Shown: positions 1 to 6,282, counted from the stretch's first letter. The stretch is DNA of 6,938 nucleotides from an uncultured Oscillospiraceae bacterium (GCA_947627085.1 CANQUO010000116.1:1-6938), one strand, 5' to 3'. Made by a program: numbers and translations. The notes: generated from the letters alone by a model not told the origin.

Positions 1-747
1 CACGTCCAGCACCGGGAGTATGACCTTCTTTTTAAAGGAGATGTTCTTCACGGAGAACCGGAAGGCCCCCTCGTCCCCGGGCATGGTGACGGCGGCGAAG
101 AGTATTACGGCGGACTGGGAGATGAGGGTAGCCACGGCGATCATGACGGAGTCGGCCTCAAGGACGTAGACGAAGTAGGCCGAGAGGGCCAGCTTCAGGG
201 CGATGACCGCGAAATTTAAGAACATTATGCGCTTTGTGTGGCCACGGCTTTTCTCGATGGCTATGTAGACGTTGCCGAGGAAGCTCACGATGAGGCTTAT
301 TATCTCCACCCGGAAGTAGCCCGCGCCCTCGGCTATGAGCTCCTCCGGCGTACGCAGGAGCCGCAGGAAGGGCTCGGCAAAGGGCACCAGTATAAGCGCC
401 ACGGCGGCGCTGGCTATGACGGACACGGTGTAGATGGAGGCCACGCGGCGGCGGACCATGTCATAGTCGCCCCTGCCGTAGGCCTCGGATATCTTTATAC
501 TTCCGCCGGAGGCGAGGCCCGTGCCGATGGCGGATATCATCGCCGTTATCTGGGCGATGGCGGAGATGGCCGAGGCGGCGTTGGAGCTTATGTGGGAGGC
601 CATCAGAGAGTCTATTATCTTGAACACCGACTGGAGCGCCTGATAGAGCGCCAGGGGCGTGCAGATGGACAAGAGGAGCCGCATGGGCGAGGCCGTCAGG
701 GCGTACTGCCTGAAGGCCTCGTCCTTTTTCGAGGCGAAAGTTGCCAC
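1..747 (-). CDS. MATE-family multidrug/solute efflux transporter, N-terminal half (runs off left edge)
   Basis: The reading frame gives 249 residues with no stop to the window edge; full MATE proteins are about 450 residues, so this is roughly the first half. It is rich in hydrophobic segments: about residues 22-45, 56-80, 104-125, 147-165 and 174-197, then one from about 200. Family-like features are the early segment with KIIDSLMASHI (about 43-53), which matches the region where MATE proteins usually read V(D)xxMvg, the small-residue-rich helix that follows, and the basic loop YGRGDYDMVRRR (90-101). MATE proteins are inner-membrane antiporters driven by Na+ or H+; the substrate cannot be told here. 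The start is a GTG, the only usable start after an in-frame TAA 33 bases upstream, preceded by a GGAAGGG ribosome binding site. It lies 78 bases behind the broken uxaA, on the same strand, and may be its distal operon partner, though a link to hexuronates is unproven. A polysaccharide flippase of the same fold is a less likely alternative. Confidence 0.85.
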   Translation of the reverse strand, partial: MATFASKKDEAFRQYALTASPMRLLLSICTPLALYQALQSVFKIIDSLMASHISSNAASAISAIAQITAMISAIGTGLASGGSIKISEAYGRGDYDMVRRRVASIYTVSVIASAAVALILVPFAEPFLRLLRTPEELIAEGAGYFRVEIISLIVSFLGNVYIAIEKSRGHTKRIMFLNFAVIALKLALSAYFVYVLEADSVMIAVATLISQSAVILFAAVTMPGDEGAFRFSVKNISFKKKVILPVLDV

Positions 748-756
748 GGGGGTTAT

Positions 757-763
757 CCCTTCC
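757..763 (-). promoter_or_regulatory. Ribosome binding site for the MATE gene
   Basis: GGAAGGG lies 9 bases before the GTG at 747. It supports the GTG start, because no ATG or TTG is available between the upstream in-frame TAA and this codon. Confidence 0.6.
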
Positions 764-825
764 TTTTTTATAATCTTTTATGATCCGGAGGGCCTCCCCC
801 CAGAGGCGGACCGAAAGCATATGTT

Positions 826-2291
826 TTAGAGGACCACGCCGTCCTTGAAGATGGAGATCTCCCGGAACCCCTTCTTCTCGGCCCAGGTCTTTTTGCCGGA
901 GGCGACCTCAAGGACAAGGTCCATAAGGTCGTGGGCGGCCTCGTCGATGGTACGGGTCCCGTCGGCCACCACGCCGGCGTTGAAGTCTATCCAGGTGGAT
1001 TTCTTCGTGGCGAGGGGCGTGTTGGTGGCGAGCTTCATGGTGGGGGCCGGGGCGCCGAAGGGCGTGCCCCGCCCGGTGGTGAAGAGGATGAGGTGGCCGT
1101 GGCGGACACAAGGTCGTTGCCCGGTCCGTAGAGCATGTTGAGGCCCTTTGTCACTACGGGCTCGCCGTAGCCTATGACGTCCATGATGGGGGCGGAGCCG
1201 CCCTTCTGGACACAGCCGCAGGACTTGTCCTCCAATGTGGTGATGCCGCCCTGCTTGTTGCCGGGGCTGGGGTTATCGTAGACCACCTCGTTATGGCGGA
1301 TGAAGTAGTCCTTAAAGCCGTTTATCATGTTGACGGCCTTGTGGAATACCTCCTCATTGACGCATCTGTCCAGCAAAAAGCCCTCCGCGCCGAACATCTC
1401 GGGGACCTCGGTGAGCACCGTAGAGCCGCCCATTGCGCCGAGCAAGTCGGAAAACCGCCCCACGGTGGGGTTGGCGGTGATGCCGGAAAGGCCGTCGGAG
1501 CCGCCGCACTTCATGCCCACCACAAGCTCGCTTGCGGGGATGGGCTCGCGCTTAAACCCGCCCGCGTAGGCGGCGAGCTCCTCCAAAATGGGCCGTGCGG
1601 CCTCAAGCTCGTCGTCCACCTCCTGGCAGGTGAGGAATTTCACCCTGTCCGGGTCGTAGTCGCCAAGCTCCGCTAAAAACTGCTCGTGGGTGAGATTTTC
1701 GCACCCGAGGCTGAGCACCAGCACCGCGCCGGCGTTGGGGTGGCGGGTGAGGGCGGCCAGGAGCTTTCTCGTCTGGGCGTGGTCGTGGCCGGTCTGGGAG
1801 CAGCCGAAGGGGTGGGTGAAGGTGTAAAGCCCGTCAATGGTGCCGGCGACCAGGTCCTGATTTTCCCGCACCAGCGCCTTGGCCACGTCGTTTACGCACC
1901 CCACGGTGGGGATTATCCATATCTCGTTGCGTATGGCGGCCCGGCCGTCCTTCCGGCGGTAGCCCATGAAGGTGGGGGCCTCCAGCTTCTCCGGGAAGTG
2001 GACGTTGGGGTTGTAGGTGTACTCCAGCTCCCCCTCAAGGTTCGTGCGCATGTTGTGGGTATGTATCCACTCCCCCACCCCCACGCTTTCCGTGGCGTGG
2101 CCGATGGAGAAGCCGTATTTTATGACCTGGTCCCCCTCGGAGAGGGCGGTCAGCGTCATCTTGTGGCCCTGGGGTATGTCCGTGGCGGCTGCGACGGAGT
2201 AACCGTCCCCCTCAAAGACCGTGCCCTTTGAAATGGGGTGAAGGGCCACCACCACGTTGTCCTTTGGGTTTATGTGGATAAAGTCAGTCAT
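826..2291 (-). pseudogene. uxaA: Altronate dehydratase, disrupted by a frameshifting deletion near 1095
   Basis: UxaA converts D-altronate to 2-keto-3-deoxy-D-gluconate with loss of water, a metal-dependent cytoplasmic step of galacturonate catabolism. The first 399 codons read as a normal UxaA: an N-terminal SAF-like domain (about 1-100), then the conserved blocks RNEIWIIPTVGCVN (121-134), FGCSQ (162-166), LGCEN (195-199), CGGSDGLSGITANP (262-275), NPSPGN (340-345), KSCGCVQK (356-363) and YGPGND (388-393). After A399 the frame goes to 19 unrelated residues and a TGA at 1035-1037. The missing C-terminus is present in another frame from about 1095 to the TAA at 826-828: HLILFTTGRGTPFG and on to FREISIFKDGVVL, 89 residues. 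From memory of E. coli UxaA (about 495 residues), about six residues between SATA and HLIL are absent, which with the frame change implies about 19 lost bases. The ATG start is 9 bases after the uxaB stop, with GAGGTG overlapping that stop, so it is translationally coupled. An assembly error is the main alternative to a true pseudogene. Confidence 0.85.
1092..1098 (-). other. Site of the frameshift/deletion in uxaA
   Basis: Read on the minus strand the junction is GCCACGGCCACCTC. The upstream frame uses GCC at 1097-1095 as Ala399, while the conserved downstream frame needs CAC at 1095-1093 as the His of HLILFTTG. The two frames therefore meet inside GGCC. A GGCC or similar GC repeat at both edges of the lost segment would explain the deletion by slippage, which is inference. 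The conserved small-residue stretch normally between the two motifs (ALAGAGC in E. coli, from memory) is absent. Confidence 0.75.
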
Positions 2292-2300
2292 GGCGTCACC

Positions 2301-3797
2301 TCACTTGACGGCGTCGGCGTAGACGGCCAGGGTGCCCTCGGTCCTTATTTTGCCCAGTATCTCCACAACGGCCTTCTCAAAGCCGGGGACCTGAGTCAGG
2401 TCCTGACCCCACATCTGCTCGTTTGTCATAACGGCGTGGACAAGGTCGGCATCTGAGTCGTTCCTGTGCTCCCAGTAAAATTCCAGCGCCCAGCGGTCGT
2501 CGGAGCAGACGTAGGTGTTGCCCTTGGCTCGCTTGCACACAAGGCCCTTGTCGTTAAGCTCCTGGATATCGGTGGAGTAGAAGGCGATATAGGCCGCGAA
2601 GCTGGCGGTGAGGCAGGGAGGAAGCTCGCCCTTCAGGTCCACATACTCAAGGAAGCTGGGCATGTTGCGGGCGCGCCACTTGGAGGTGGAGTTGAGGCTG
2701 ATGCTCATGAGCTCGTGATTTACGAAGGGGTTGTTGAACCGGTCCTGCACCGCGGCGGCGAAGTCCGTAAGGTCCTTCTTGTCAAGGGGCAGGGTGGGTA
2801 TGACCTCGTCATAGAGCATCTTGTTCATGAAGCCCCGGACGGTGTCGTTCTCCATGCAGTCCCGGACGATATCGAATCCCGCCAGGTACGCGCCAAGGAC
2901 AAAGCCGGTGTGGGCGCCGTTGAGGATGCGGACCTTGCGCTTTTTATAGGGGGTCACGTCGGGGACGACGGGGCAGTTGAGGCCGGCCTTCTTGAAGGGG
3001 AGCTTCTCCTCAAGCCACTCAGGGCCCTCGATGTTCCACACGCCGAATACCTCGCCCACGTCGATAAGATCGTCGTGATAGCCGTTTATCTCCTCAAGCT
3101 TCGCCACCTCGGCGGCGTCGCGGATGCGGCCCGGGACTATGCGGTCGACCAGGGTGGAGCAGAAGGTGCAGTCATTGTTGACGTAGGACTTAAAGCCCTC
3201 CTCAAGGCCCCACTGGTCGATGTACTGGTTGACGCACTTTAAAAGCTCCTTGCCGTTATTGTCGATGAGCTCGCAGGAGAGTATAACAAGGCCGCCCTGT
3301 CCGGCCTTATAGCGCTTATAGAGCACCTGGGTGAGCTTCCCGGGGAAGGAGGAGCAGGGCTCGTCGTCGAGAGCGCAGGCCGGGTCGTAGACGATGCCGG
3401 CCTCGGTGGTGTTGGAGACCACGTACTCAAGGTCGGGGCTCACGGCCAGCTCCATCATGGCCTCAAACCCCTCCTTCTCGTAGGGGTTCAGGCACCGGGA
3501 GACGGAGGAGATGACGCGCTTGCGGTCGATCTTCTCGCCGTTCTCATTGCCGCGAAGATAGAGGGTGTAAAGGCCCTCCTGGTCGTTCATGAGCTTGGTA
3601 AGGCCCATGGCTATGGGCTGGACAAGAACGCACTTGCCGTTCCATCCGGCCTTCTCGTTGGCCACGTCGAACCAGTAGTTGGCGAAGGCGCGAAGGAAGT
3701 TGCCCTCGCCGAACTGCATTACCTTCTCGGGGGCGTCCCTCAGTATGTATCCGTCATAGCCGGATTTTTGCAGGACCTCGTAATTTAACCTTTCCAT
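2301..3797 (-). CDS. uxaB: Tagaturonate reductase (altronate oxidoreductase), UxaB
   Basis: This 498-residue cytoplasmic enzyme is full length for UxaB (E. coli about 483). It catalyses NADH-dependent reduction of D-tagaturonate to D-altronate, the step before UxaA. It belongs to the polyol-specific long-chain dehydrogenases (mannitol dehydrogenase family). The N-terminal Rossmann domain carries the GEGNFLRAF nucleotide-binding motif at 30-38, and SNTTEAGI (128-135) is characteristic of the UxaB branch. The catalytic signature K-x4-N-x2-H is present as KVRILNGAH, giving Lys288, Asn293 and His296, which fits Lys, Asn and His of mannitol 2-dehydrogenase. The C-terminal helical domain follows from about 300. 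The ATG start has AGGAGG 8 bases upstream. It is the first gene of a minus-strand operon with uxaA and lies divergent from the AraC-type regulator, which is its likely controller. The related UxuB (mannonate oxidoreductase) is less likely, given the SNTTEAG motif and the adjacent altronate dehydratase. Confidence 0.95.
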   Translation of the reverse strand: MERLNYEVLQKSGYDGYILRDAPEKVMQFGEGNFLRAFANYWFDVANEKAGWNGKCVLVQPIAMGLTKLMNDQEGLYTLYLRGNENGEKIDRKRVISSVSRCLNPYEKEGFEAMMELAVSPDLEYVVSNTTEAGIVYDPACALDDEPCSSFPGKLTQVLYKRYKAGQGGLVILSCELIDNNGKELLKCVNQYIDQWGLEEGFKSYVNNDCTFCSTLVDRIVPGRIRDAAEVAKLEEINGYHDDLIDVGEVFGVWNIEGPEWLEEKLPFKKAGLNCPVVPDVTPYKKRKVRILNGAHTGFVLGAYLAGFDIVRDCMENDTVRGFMNKMLYDEVIPTLPLDKKDLTDFAAAVQDRFNNPFVNHELMSISLNSTSKWRARNMPSFLEYVDLKGELPPCLTASFAAYIAFYSTDIQELNDKGLVCKRAKGNTYVCSDDRWALEFYWEHRNDSDADLVHAVMTNEQMWGQDLTQVPGFEKAVVEILGKIRTEGTLAVYADAVK

Positions 3798-3805
3798 AAG
3801 CCTCT

Positions 3806-3811
3806 CCTCCT
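3806..3811 (-). promoter_or_regulatory. Ribosome binding site of uxaB
   Basis: A perfect AGGAGG lies 8 bases upstream of the uxaB ATG, which fixes that start. Confidence 0.8.
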
Positions 3812-3853
3812 GAAAAATGATTTTTTATGTTGTTTGCCCAATATGGGACATTA

Positions 3854-3873
3854 TGCTATCGTCTATTATAGCA
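3854..3873. promoter_or_regulatory. Inverted repeat TGCTAT-N8-ATAGCA over the uxaB -10 and start point
   Basis: Two perfect 6-base arms (3854-3859 and 3868-3873) flank 8 bases. The dyad covers the extended -10 and the expected start of transcription, the position of a typical repressor operator. In RNA only the portion after the start point would be present, so it is unlikely to act as an RNA hairpin. No binding protein can be named: AraC proteins more often use direct repeats, so a second regulator is possible. It may also be chance in AT-rich sequence. Confidence 0.4.
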
Positions 3874-3893
3874 GAACTGTACAAGCATTGCCA
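3865..3893 (-). promoter_or_regulatory. Predicted sigma-A promoter for uxaB-uxaA (extended -10, weak -35)
   Basis: On the minus strand a perfect TATAAT at 3870-3865 is preceded by TGC, giving an extended -10 (TGnTATAAT). Seventeen bases upstream is TGGCAA (3893-3888), which matches TTGACA at only three positions. Transcription would start near 3858, leaving a leader of about 60 bases. A good -10 with a poor -35 fits a promoter that needs an activator such as the divergent AraC-type protein; that last step is inference. Confidence 0.7.
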
Positions 3894-3951
3894 TACTATT
3901 TTGAAAAAAACTACAAGTTAATTATATATTTTTACTTTTTGGGGGATATAT

Positions 3952-3985
3952 CAATTTTTGCGGTATAACATTGCAAAACTTGCGG
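3952..3985. promoter_or_regulatory. Direct repeat CAAnnnTTGCGG x2, candidate AraC-type binding site
   Basis: CAATTTTTGCGG at 3952-3963 recurs as CAAAACTTGCGG at 3974-3985, a 22-base period. This is about two DNA turns, the spacing expected for the two half-sites of an AraC-family dimer. It ends 9 bases before the regulator's own -35 box and about 80 bases upstream of the uxaB -10, so it could serve autoregulation or distal activation. The function is inferred. Confidence 0.4.
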
Positions 3986-3994
3986 CGATTTTCA

Positions 3995-4023
3995 TTGACT
4001 TTTTTCGTCACCGGCTTTATGAT
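3995..4023 (+). promoter_or_regulatory. Sigma-A promoter for the AraC-type regulator
   Basis: TTGACT (3995-4000), a 17-base spacer, then TATGAT (4018-4023) gives five of six matches in each box with ideal spacing. Transcription would begin near 4030, giving a leader of about 40 bases. It looks constitutively strong compared with the uxaB promoter. Confidence 0.8.
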
Positions 4024-4053
4024 TGAATAAAAGAGAAAAAACCGCCCGGCGGC

Positions 4054-4060
4054 GGGGAGG
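4054..4060 (+). promoter_or_regulatory. Ribosome binding site that sets the regulator's start
   Basis: GGGGAGG lies 8 bases before the ATG at 4069. The alternative in-frame GTG at 4060 overlaps this site and has no Shine-Dalgarno sequence of its own, so the ATG is preferred. Confidence 0.8.
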
Positions 4061-4068
4061 TGTGTCAT

Positions 4069-4935
4069 ATGGCCTTTGAGCCGGGGTCCTTCGATCCCAG
4101 TCAGAAAATGAAGCGTCCGGACTTTGAGCTCCAGTATAAGCGGGATTCCTATCTTAAAAAGGTCAAGCTCCACCACCACGATTTTTACGAGATATACTTC
4201 CTCATAACAGGCGATGTGACCTACACCATCGAGAGCAAGCTCTACAAAGTGGTGCCGGGGGACGTGCTCCTCATCTCTCCCCGGGAGCTCCACCAGGTCC
4301 ACATAAAGACGGAGCGGGAGGTATACGAGCGGTACGTCCTCTGGGTGGACCCCCGGGCGGTGAAGCGCCTCAGCACAAGGCACACGGACCTTATGAGCTG
4401 TCTTGACCCGGCCTCGCCCAGATACCGCAACCAGCTCCACATGTCCCCGGAGGACCAGCGGCGTGTATACGACCTTATAGGCCGGCTCTACGGGGAGCTC
4501 CAGGAGGGGGGCTTCGGCGGGGAGCTCATGCCCGAGTGTTTGCTCACACAGCTTTTGGTGGAGATAAACCGCATAGCCGAGAAGGCCGCCGGGAGCGAGG
4601 AGGACCTGACCCGGGGCGGCCAGGTGGTCAGCGAGGTGGTGGAGTACATCGGCGGGCACTACACCGAGGAGCTGAGCTTAGAGGATTTGGCCGACCGCTT
4701 TTACGTGAGCAAATACCACTTAAGCCACGAGTTTGCCAGGATCGTCGGCACCAGCGTCCACCGGTACATAATGAAAAAGCGCCTGCTCATAGCCCGCCAG
4801 CTCATGGCCCAGGGCGTAAAGCCCAGCCACGTCTGGTCCGAGGTGGGCTTTGGAGACTACACCGGCTTTTACCGGGCGTTCAAGGCGGAGTACGGGGTGA
4901 CGCCGAGGGAATACTGCCACCAGTTGACGGCGTAG
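4069..4935 (+). CDS. AraC-family transcriptional regulator with N-terminal cupin domain, probable hexuronate operon regulator
   Basis: The 288-residue protein has the usual AraC two-part build. The N-terminal cupin-like ligand domain spans about 20-100, with LHHHDFYEIYFLITGDV (34-50) and VVPGDVLLISPRELH (61-75) being the conserved cupin strands. A helical linker spans about 125-180. The C-terminal DNA-binding domain (about 186-286) has two helix-turn-helix units: LSLEDLADRFYVSKYHLSHEF (first HTH, about 202-222) and SHVWSEVGFGDYTGFYRAFK (second HTH, about 253-272), followed by the standard GVTPREYC ending. It is transcribed divergently from uxaB-uxaA, so it probably senses a galacturonate-pathway sugar acid and activates those genes; the ligand is not deducible. 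Proteobacterial uxa genes are instead controlled by the GntR-type ExuR. No terminator is visible in the 43 bases before the next gene, so the two may be co-transcribed. Confidence 0.92.
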   Translation: MAFEPGSFDPSQKMKRPDFELQYKRDSYLKKVKLHHHDFYEIYFLITGDVTYTIESKLYKVVPGDVLLISPRELHQVHIKTEREVYERYVLWVDPRAVKRLSTRHTDLMSCLDPASPRYRNQLHMSPEDQRRVYDLIGRLYGELQEGGFGGELMPECLLTQLLVEINRIAEKAAGSEEDLTRGGQVVSEVVEYIGGHYTEELSLEDLADRFYVSKYHLSHEFARIVGTSVHRYIMKKRLLIARQLMAQGVKPSHVWSEVGFGDYTGFYRAFKAEYGVTPREYCHQLTA

Positions 4936-4978
4936 GCCGTTTTGCGATGATTTTAAGCTTTTGTAAAGGTGCGGTCAT

Positions 4979-5590
4979 ATGAGCAGGATATTTTGTATAG
5001 TTGGCAAGAGCGGCTCCGGGAAGGACACCTTCTATAAGGCGGTGCTGGAAAAATACCGTGATAAGCTGACGCCCATAATCCCCTGCACCACCCGTCCCAT
5101 GCGGGAGGGGGAGGTGAGCGGCGAAAATTACTTTTTCGTCACGGACGCGGAGCTTCGGCGCCTTGAGCGCCAGGGAAAAATAATCGAAAAGCGTGAATAC
5201 CACACGGTCCAGGGCCTGTGGACCTATTTTACGCCGAAATTTGAGTTGGAGAATGAGCGGGACTACATCCTGATAACCACCCTTGAGGGCGTCCGCTCTT
5301 TTATTGACGCTTTCGGCGAGGCCGTGGTCCGTCCCGTGTATTTGACCCTGCCCGACGGGAAGCGCCTCCACCGGTGCCTTGACCGGGAGGACGCCCAGCC
5401 AAGGCCCGACTACGCCGAAATGTGCCGCCGGTACCTTGCCGACGAGGCGGATTTTTCCTTAGATAAGCTCTCCGCCATCCCCGGACTTCAGACCGTCTCC
5501 ACCGAAGGCAGCGTTGAGGAGTCGGTGGAAGAGTGGGAAAAGATATTGGCCGCCGATCCCCGGCGCACGCGATCTGATACCGAGATATAA
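4979..5590 (+). CDS. Guanylate kinase-like P-loop nucleotide kinase (divergent paralogue)
   Basis: This 203-residue protein has a Walker A loop GKSGSGKDT (9-17) and a complete guanylate kinase signature TTRPMREGEVSGENYFF (37-53), including Arg39, Arg42 and Tyr51 that bind the GMP phosphate. Glu70 in GKIIEKREY fits the base-contacting Glu of yeast guanylate kinase. The canonical GNYYGT/S segment is replaced by a longer QGLWTYFT (78-85). The LDIDVQG-type strand, whose Asp helps hold guanine, reads LITTLEG (98-104) without acidic residues at those positions. This suggests a paralogue with changed specificity or regulation, not the housekeeping Gmk; similar proteins are, from memory, common in Clostridia. 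AAAGGTG lies 7 bases before the ATG. The downstream hairpin terminator closes the unit. It could be co-transcribed with the AraC-type gene 43 bases upstream, but no functional link is evident. Confidence 0.85.
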   Translation: MSRIFCIVGKSGSGKDTFYKAVLEKYRDKLTPIIPCTTRPMREGEVSGENYFFVTDAELRRLERQGKIIEKREYHTVQGLWTYFTPKFELENERDYILITTLEGVRSFIDAFGEAVVRPVYLTLPDGKRLHRCLDREDAQPRPDYAEMCRRYLADEADFSLDKLSAIPGLQTVSTEGSVEESVEEWEKILAADPRRTRSDTEI

Positions 5591-5592
5591 TG

Positions 5593-5629
5593 AAAGGGAC
5601 GCCCCGCCGGACGTCCCTTTATTTATTGC
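5593..5629 (+). terminator. Rho-independent terminator between converging genes
   Basis: AAAGGGACG (5593-5601) pairs perfectly with CGTCCCTTT (5612-5620) around a 10-base loop, followed by the T-rich ATTTATT. It begins 3 bases after the kinase stop. The opposite-strand hepT ends at 5623, so the hairpin may also serve that direction, though the tail on that side (after TTT, CATTATAT) is weaker. Confidence 0.85.
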
Positions 5630-5949
5630 GCCGCGTTTTCTATGGCGCAAGTCAGCTCCTTTTTCAAAGCGGGGATATCGTTTTTGACCACGTCCCATAC
5701 GATGGACATGTTTACGCCCTCGTATCCGTGGACGATGCGGTTGCGCATACCGTAGATTTGCCGCCAGGGAACAGACGGAATACTGGCCTTCGCCTCATCT
5801 CCCAGGGAGAACTTCGCAAGCTCACCGATCTGCATAAGGTTGAAAACCGTGGCCTCCACCAGCATCCTGTTACACTGAAAATCCTCAAGGCACCCGCATT
5901 GTCCGGTGTATTCCAGTATCGACTCCACGTGTGAAAGGAGCTTTTTCAC
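5623..5949 (-). CDS. hepT: HepT-like HEPN-domain ribonuclease toxin (DUF86)
   Basis: This 108-residue all-helical protein carries the HEPN RNase signature R-x4-H-x-Y as RNRIVHGY: Arg69, His74 and Tyr76. The preceding NLMQIGELAKF (37-47) and PWRQIYGMRN (61-70) are typical of DUF86. In studied MntA-HepT pairs HepT is an RNase toxin, and the Tyr of this motif is AMPylated by MntA to silence it; both partners' key residues are intact here. The start is a GTG at 5949, giving the N-terminus usual for the family (KKLLSHVESILEY). GAAGG sits only 2 bases from it, so initiation may rely on coupling to mntA, whose stop is 13 bases upstream. An in-frame CTG three codons earlier is a weaker alternative. 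It ends against the shared terminator. Confidence 0.9.
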   Translation of the reverse strand: MKKLLSHVESILEYTGQCGCLEDFQCNRMLVEATVFNLMQIGELAKFSLGDEAKASIPSVPWRQIYGMRNRIVHGYEGVNMSIVWDVVKNDIPALKKELTCAIENAAQ

Positions 5950-5962
5950 TACCTTCAGGTCT

Positions 5963-6262
5963 CTACTGTCCGTAAATCGTCACCCCGCTTCTGCCTATCT
6001 CCCCGGCTACCGGGGAGCCGGTGGCGAGCTGGGACGCCTCTATAAGGTCCACGTCCGCGTCCAGCGCGTCTGTCAGGTCCTCCAAAAGGCCGAAAAACTT
6101 AAGGCCCCGAAGTCCGCTGTCCACAAAAAGGTCCACATCACTGCGCGTTGTGGCGCAACCCTTCGCGTAGGAGCCGAAGAGCACGGCGCGGCGGACGCCG
6201 TTGGCCCGAAATATGGGCTCGGTGATGCTTTGAAGCTCCGCTATGGTGTACGGTCTGTCCAT
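5963..6262 (-). CDS. mntA: MntA-like minimal nucleotidyltransferase antitoxin
   Basis: The 99-residue protein has the minimal nucleotidyltransferase signature GS-x10-D-x-D: Gly30-Ser31 then Asp42 and Asp44 in SDVDLFVD, plus a likely third carboxylate, Asp72, in the strand ADVDLIEA. This group includes MntA antitoxins, which transfer AMP onto a Tyr of the HEPN partner. The partner gene follows 13 bases downstream in the same direction. The length is normal for a stand-alone MNT protein. AAGGAGGG lies 6 bases before the ATG, a strong site, in contrast to the weak one for the toxin gene. This would favour antitoxin over toxin production. It starts only 20 bases after the prfB stop with no visible terminator between, so it may be co-transcribed with prfB. 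Confidence 0.9.
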   Translation of the reverse strand: MDRPYTIAELQSITEPIFRANGVRRAVLFGSYAKGCATTRSDVDLFVDSGLRGLKFFGLLEDLTDALDADVDLIEASQLATGSPVAGEIGRSGVTIYGQ

Positions 6263-6282
6263 CCGCCGCCCTCCTTCTTTTT

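Larger units (their letters stand above)
3798..4068. other. Divergent regulatory intergenic region between uxaB and the AraC-type gene
   Basis: These 271 bases are much more AT-rich than the flanking genes and contain no convincing coding sequence. They hold a minus-strand promoter for uxaB, a plus-strand promoter for the regulator, a dyad overlapping the uxaB -10, and a direct repeat just upstream of the regulator's -35. The arrangement is the common one for an AraC-type regulator and its target operon sharing one control region. Confidence 0.8.

Noticed and set aside
238..783. Plus-strand open frame (181 codons) opposite the MATE gene
   Set aside because: It is low-complexity, Gly/Arg/His-rich shadow sequence; the opposite strand encodes a coherent membrane protein.
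1035..1110. Programmed ribosomal frameshift as the explanation for the split uxaA
   Set aside because: No slippery heptamer is evident at the junction, and conserved residues are missing as well as the frame being changed, so a simple slip would not restore the family sequence.
2466..3242. Long plus-strand open frame (258 codons) opposite uxaB
   Set aside because: It is an antisense shadow of a well-supported enzyme in GC-rich DNA, with composition typical of complementary frames.
3837..3847. CCCA-ATA-TGGG inverted repeat in the uxaB leader
   Set aside because: Only four base pairs with a 3-base loop and no extension of the arms; likely chance.
4043..4055. CCGCC/GGCGG hairpin just upstream of the regulator's ribosome binding site
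   Set aside because: The stem is very short with almost no loop, in GC-rich sequence; not enough to claim translational control.
3922..4659. Long minus-strand open frame (245 codons) opposite the AraC-type gene
   Set aside because: It mirrors the regulator's coding sequence, has no recognisable domain or ribosome binding site, and its C-terminal part runs into AT-rich promoter DNA.
4936..4978. Promoter or terminator between the AraC-type gene and the guanylate-kinase-like gene
   Set aside because: No hairpin and no acceptable -35/-10 pair is visible in these 43 bases; only the ribosome binding site is supported.
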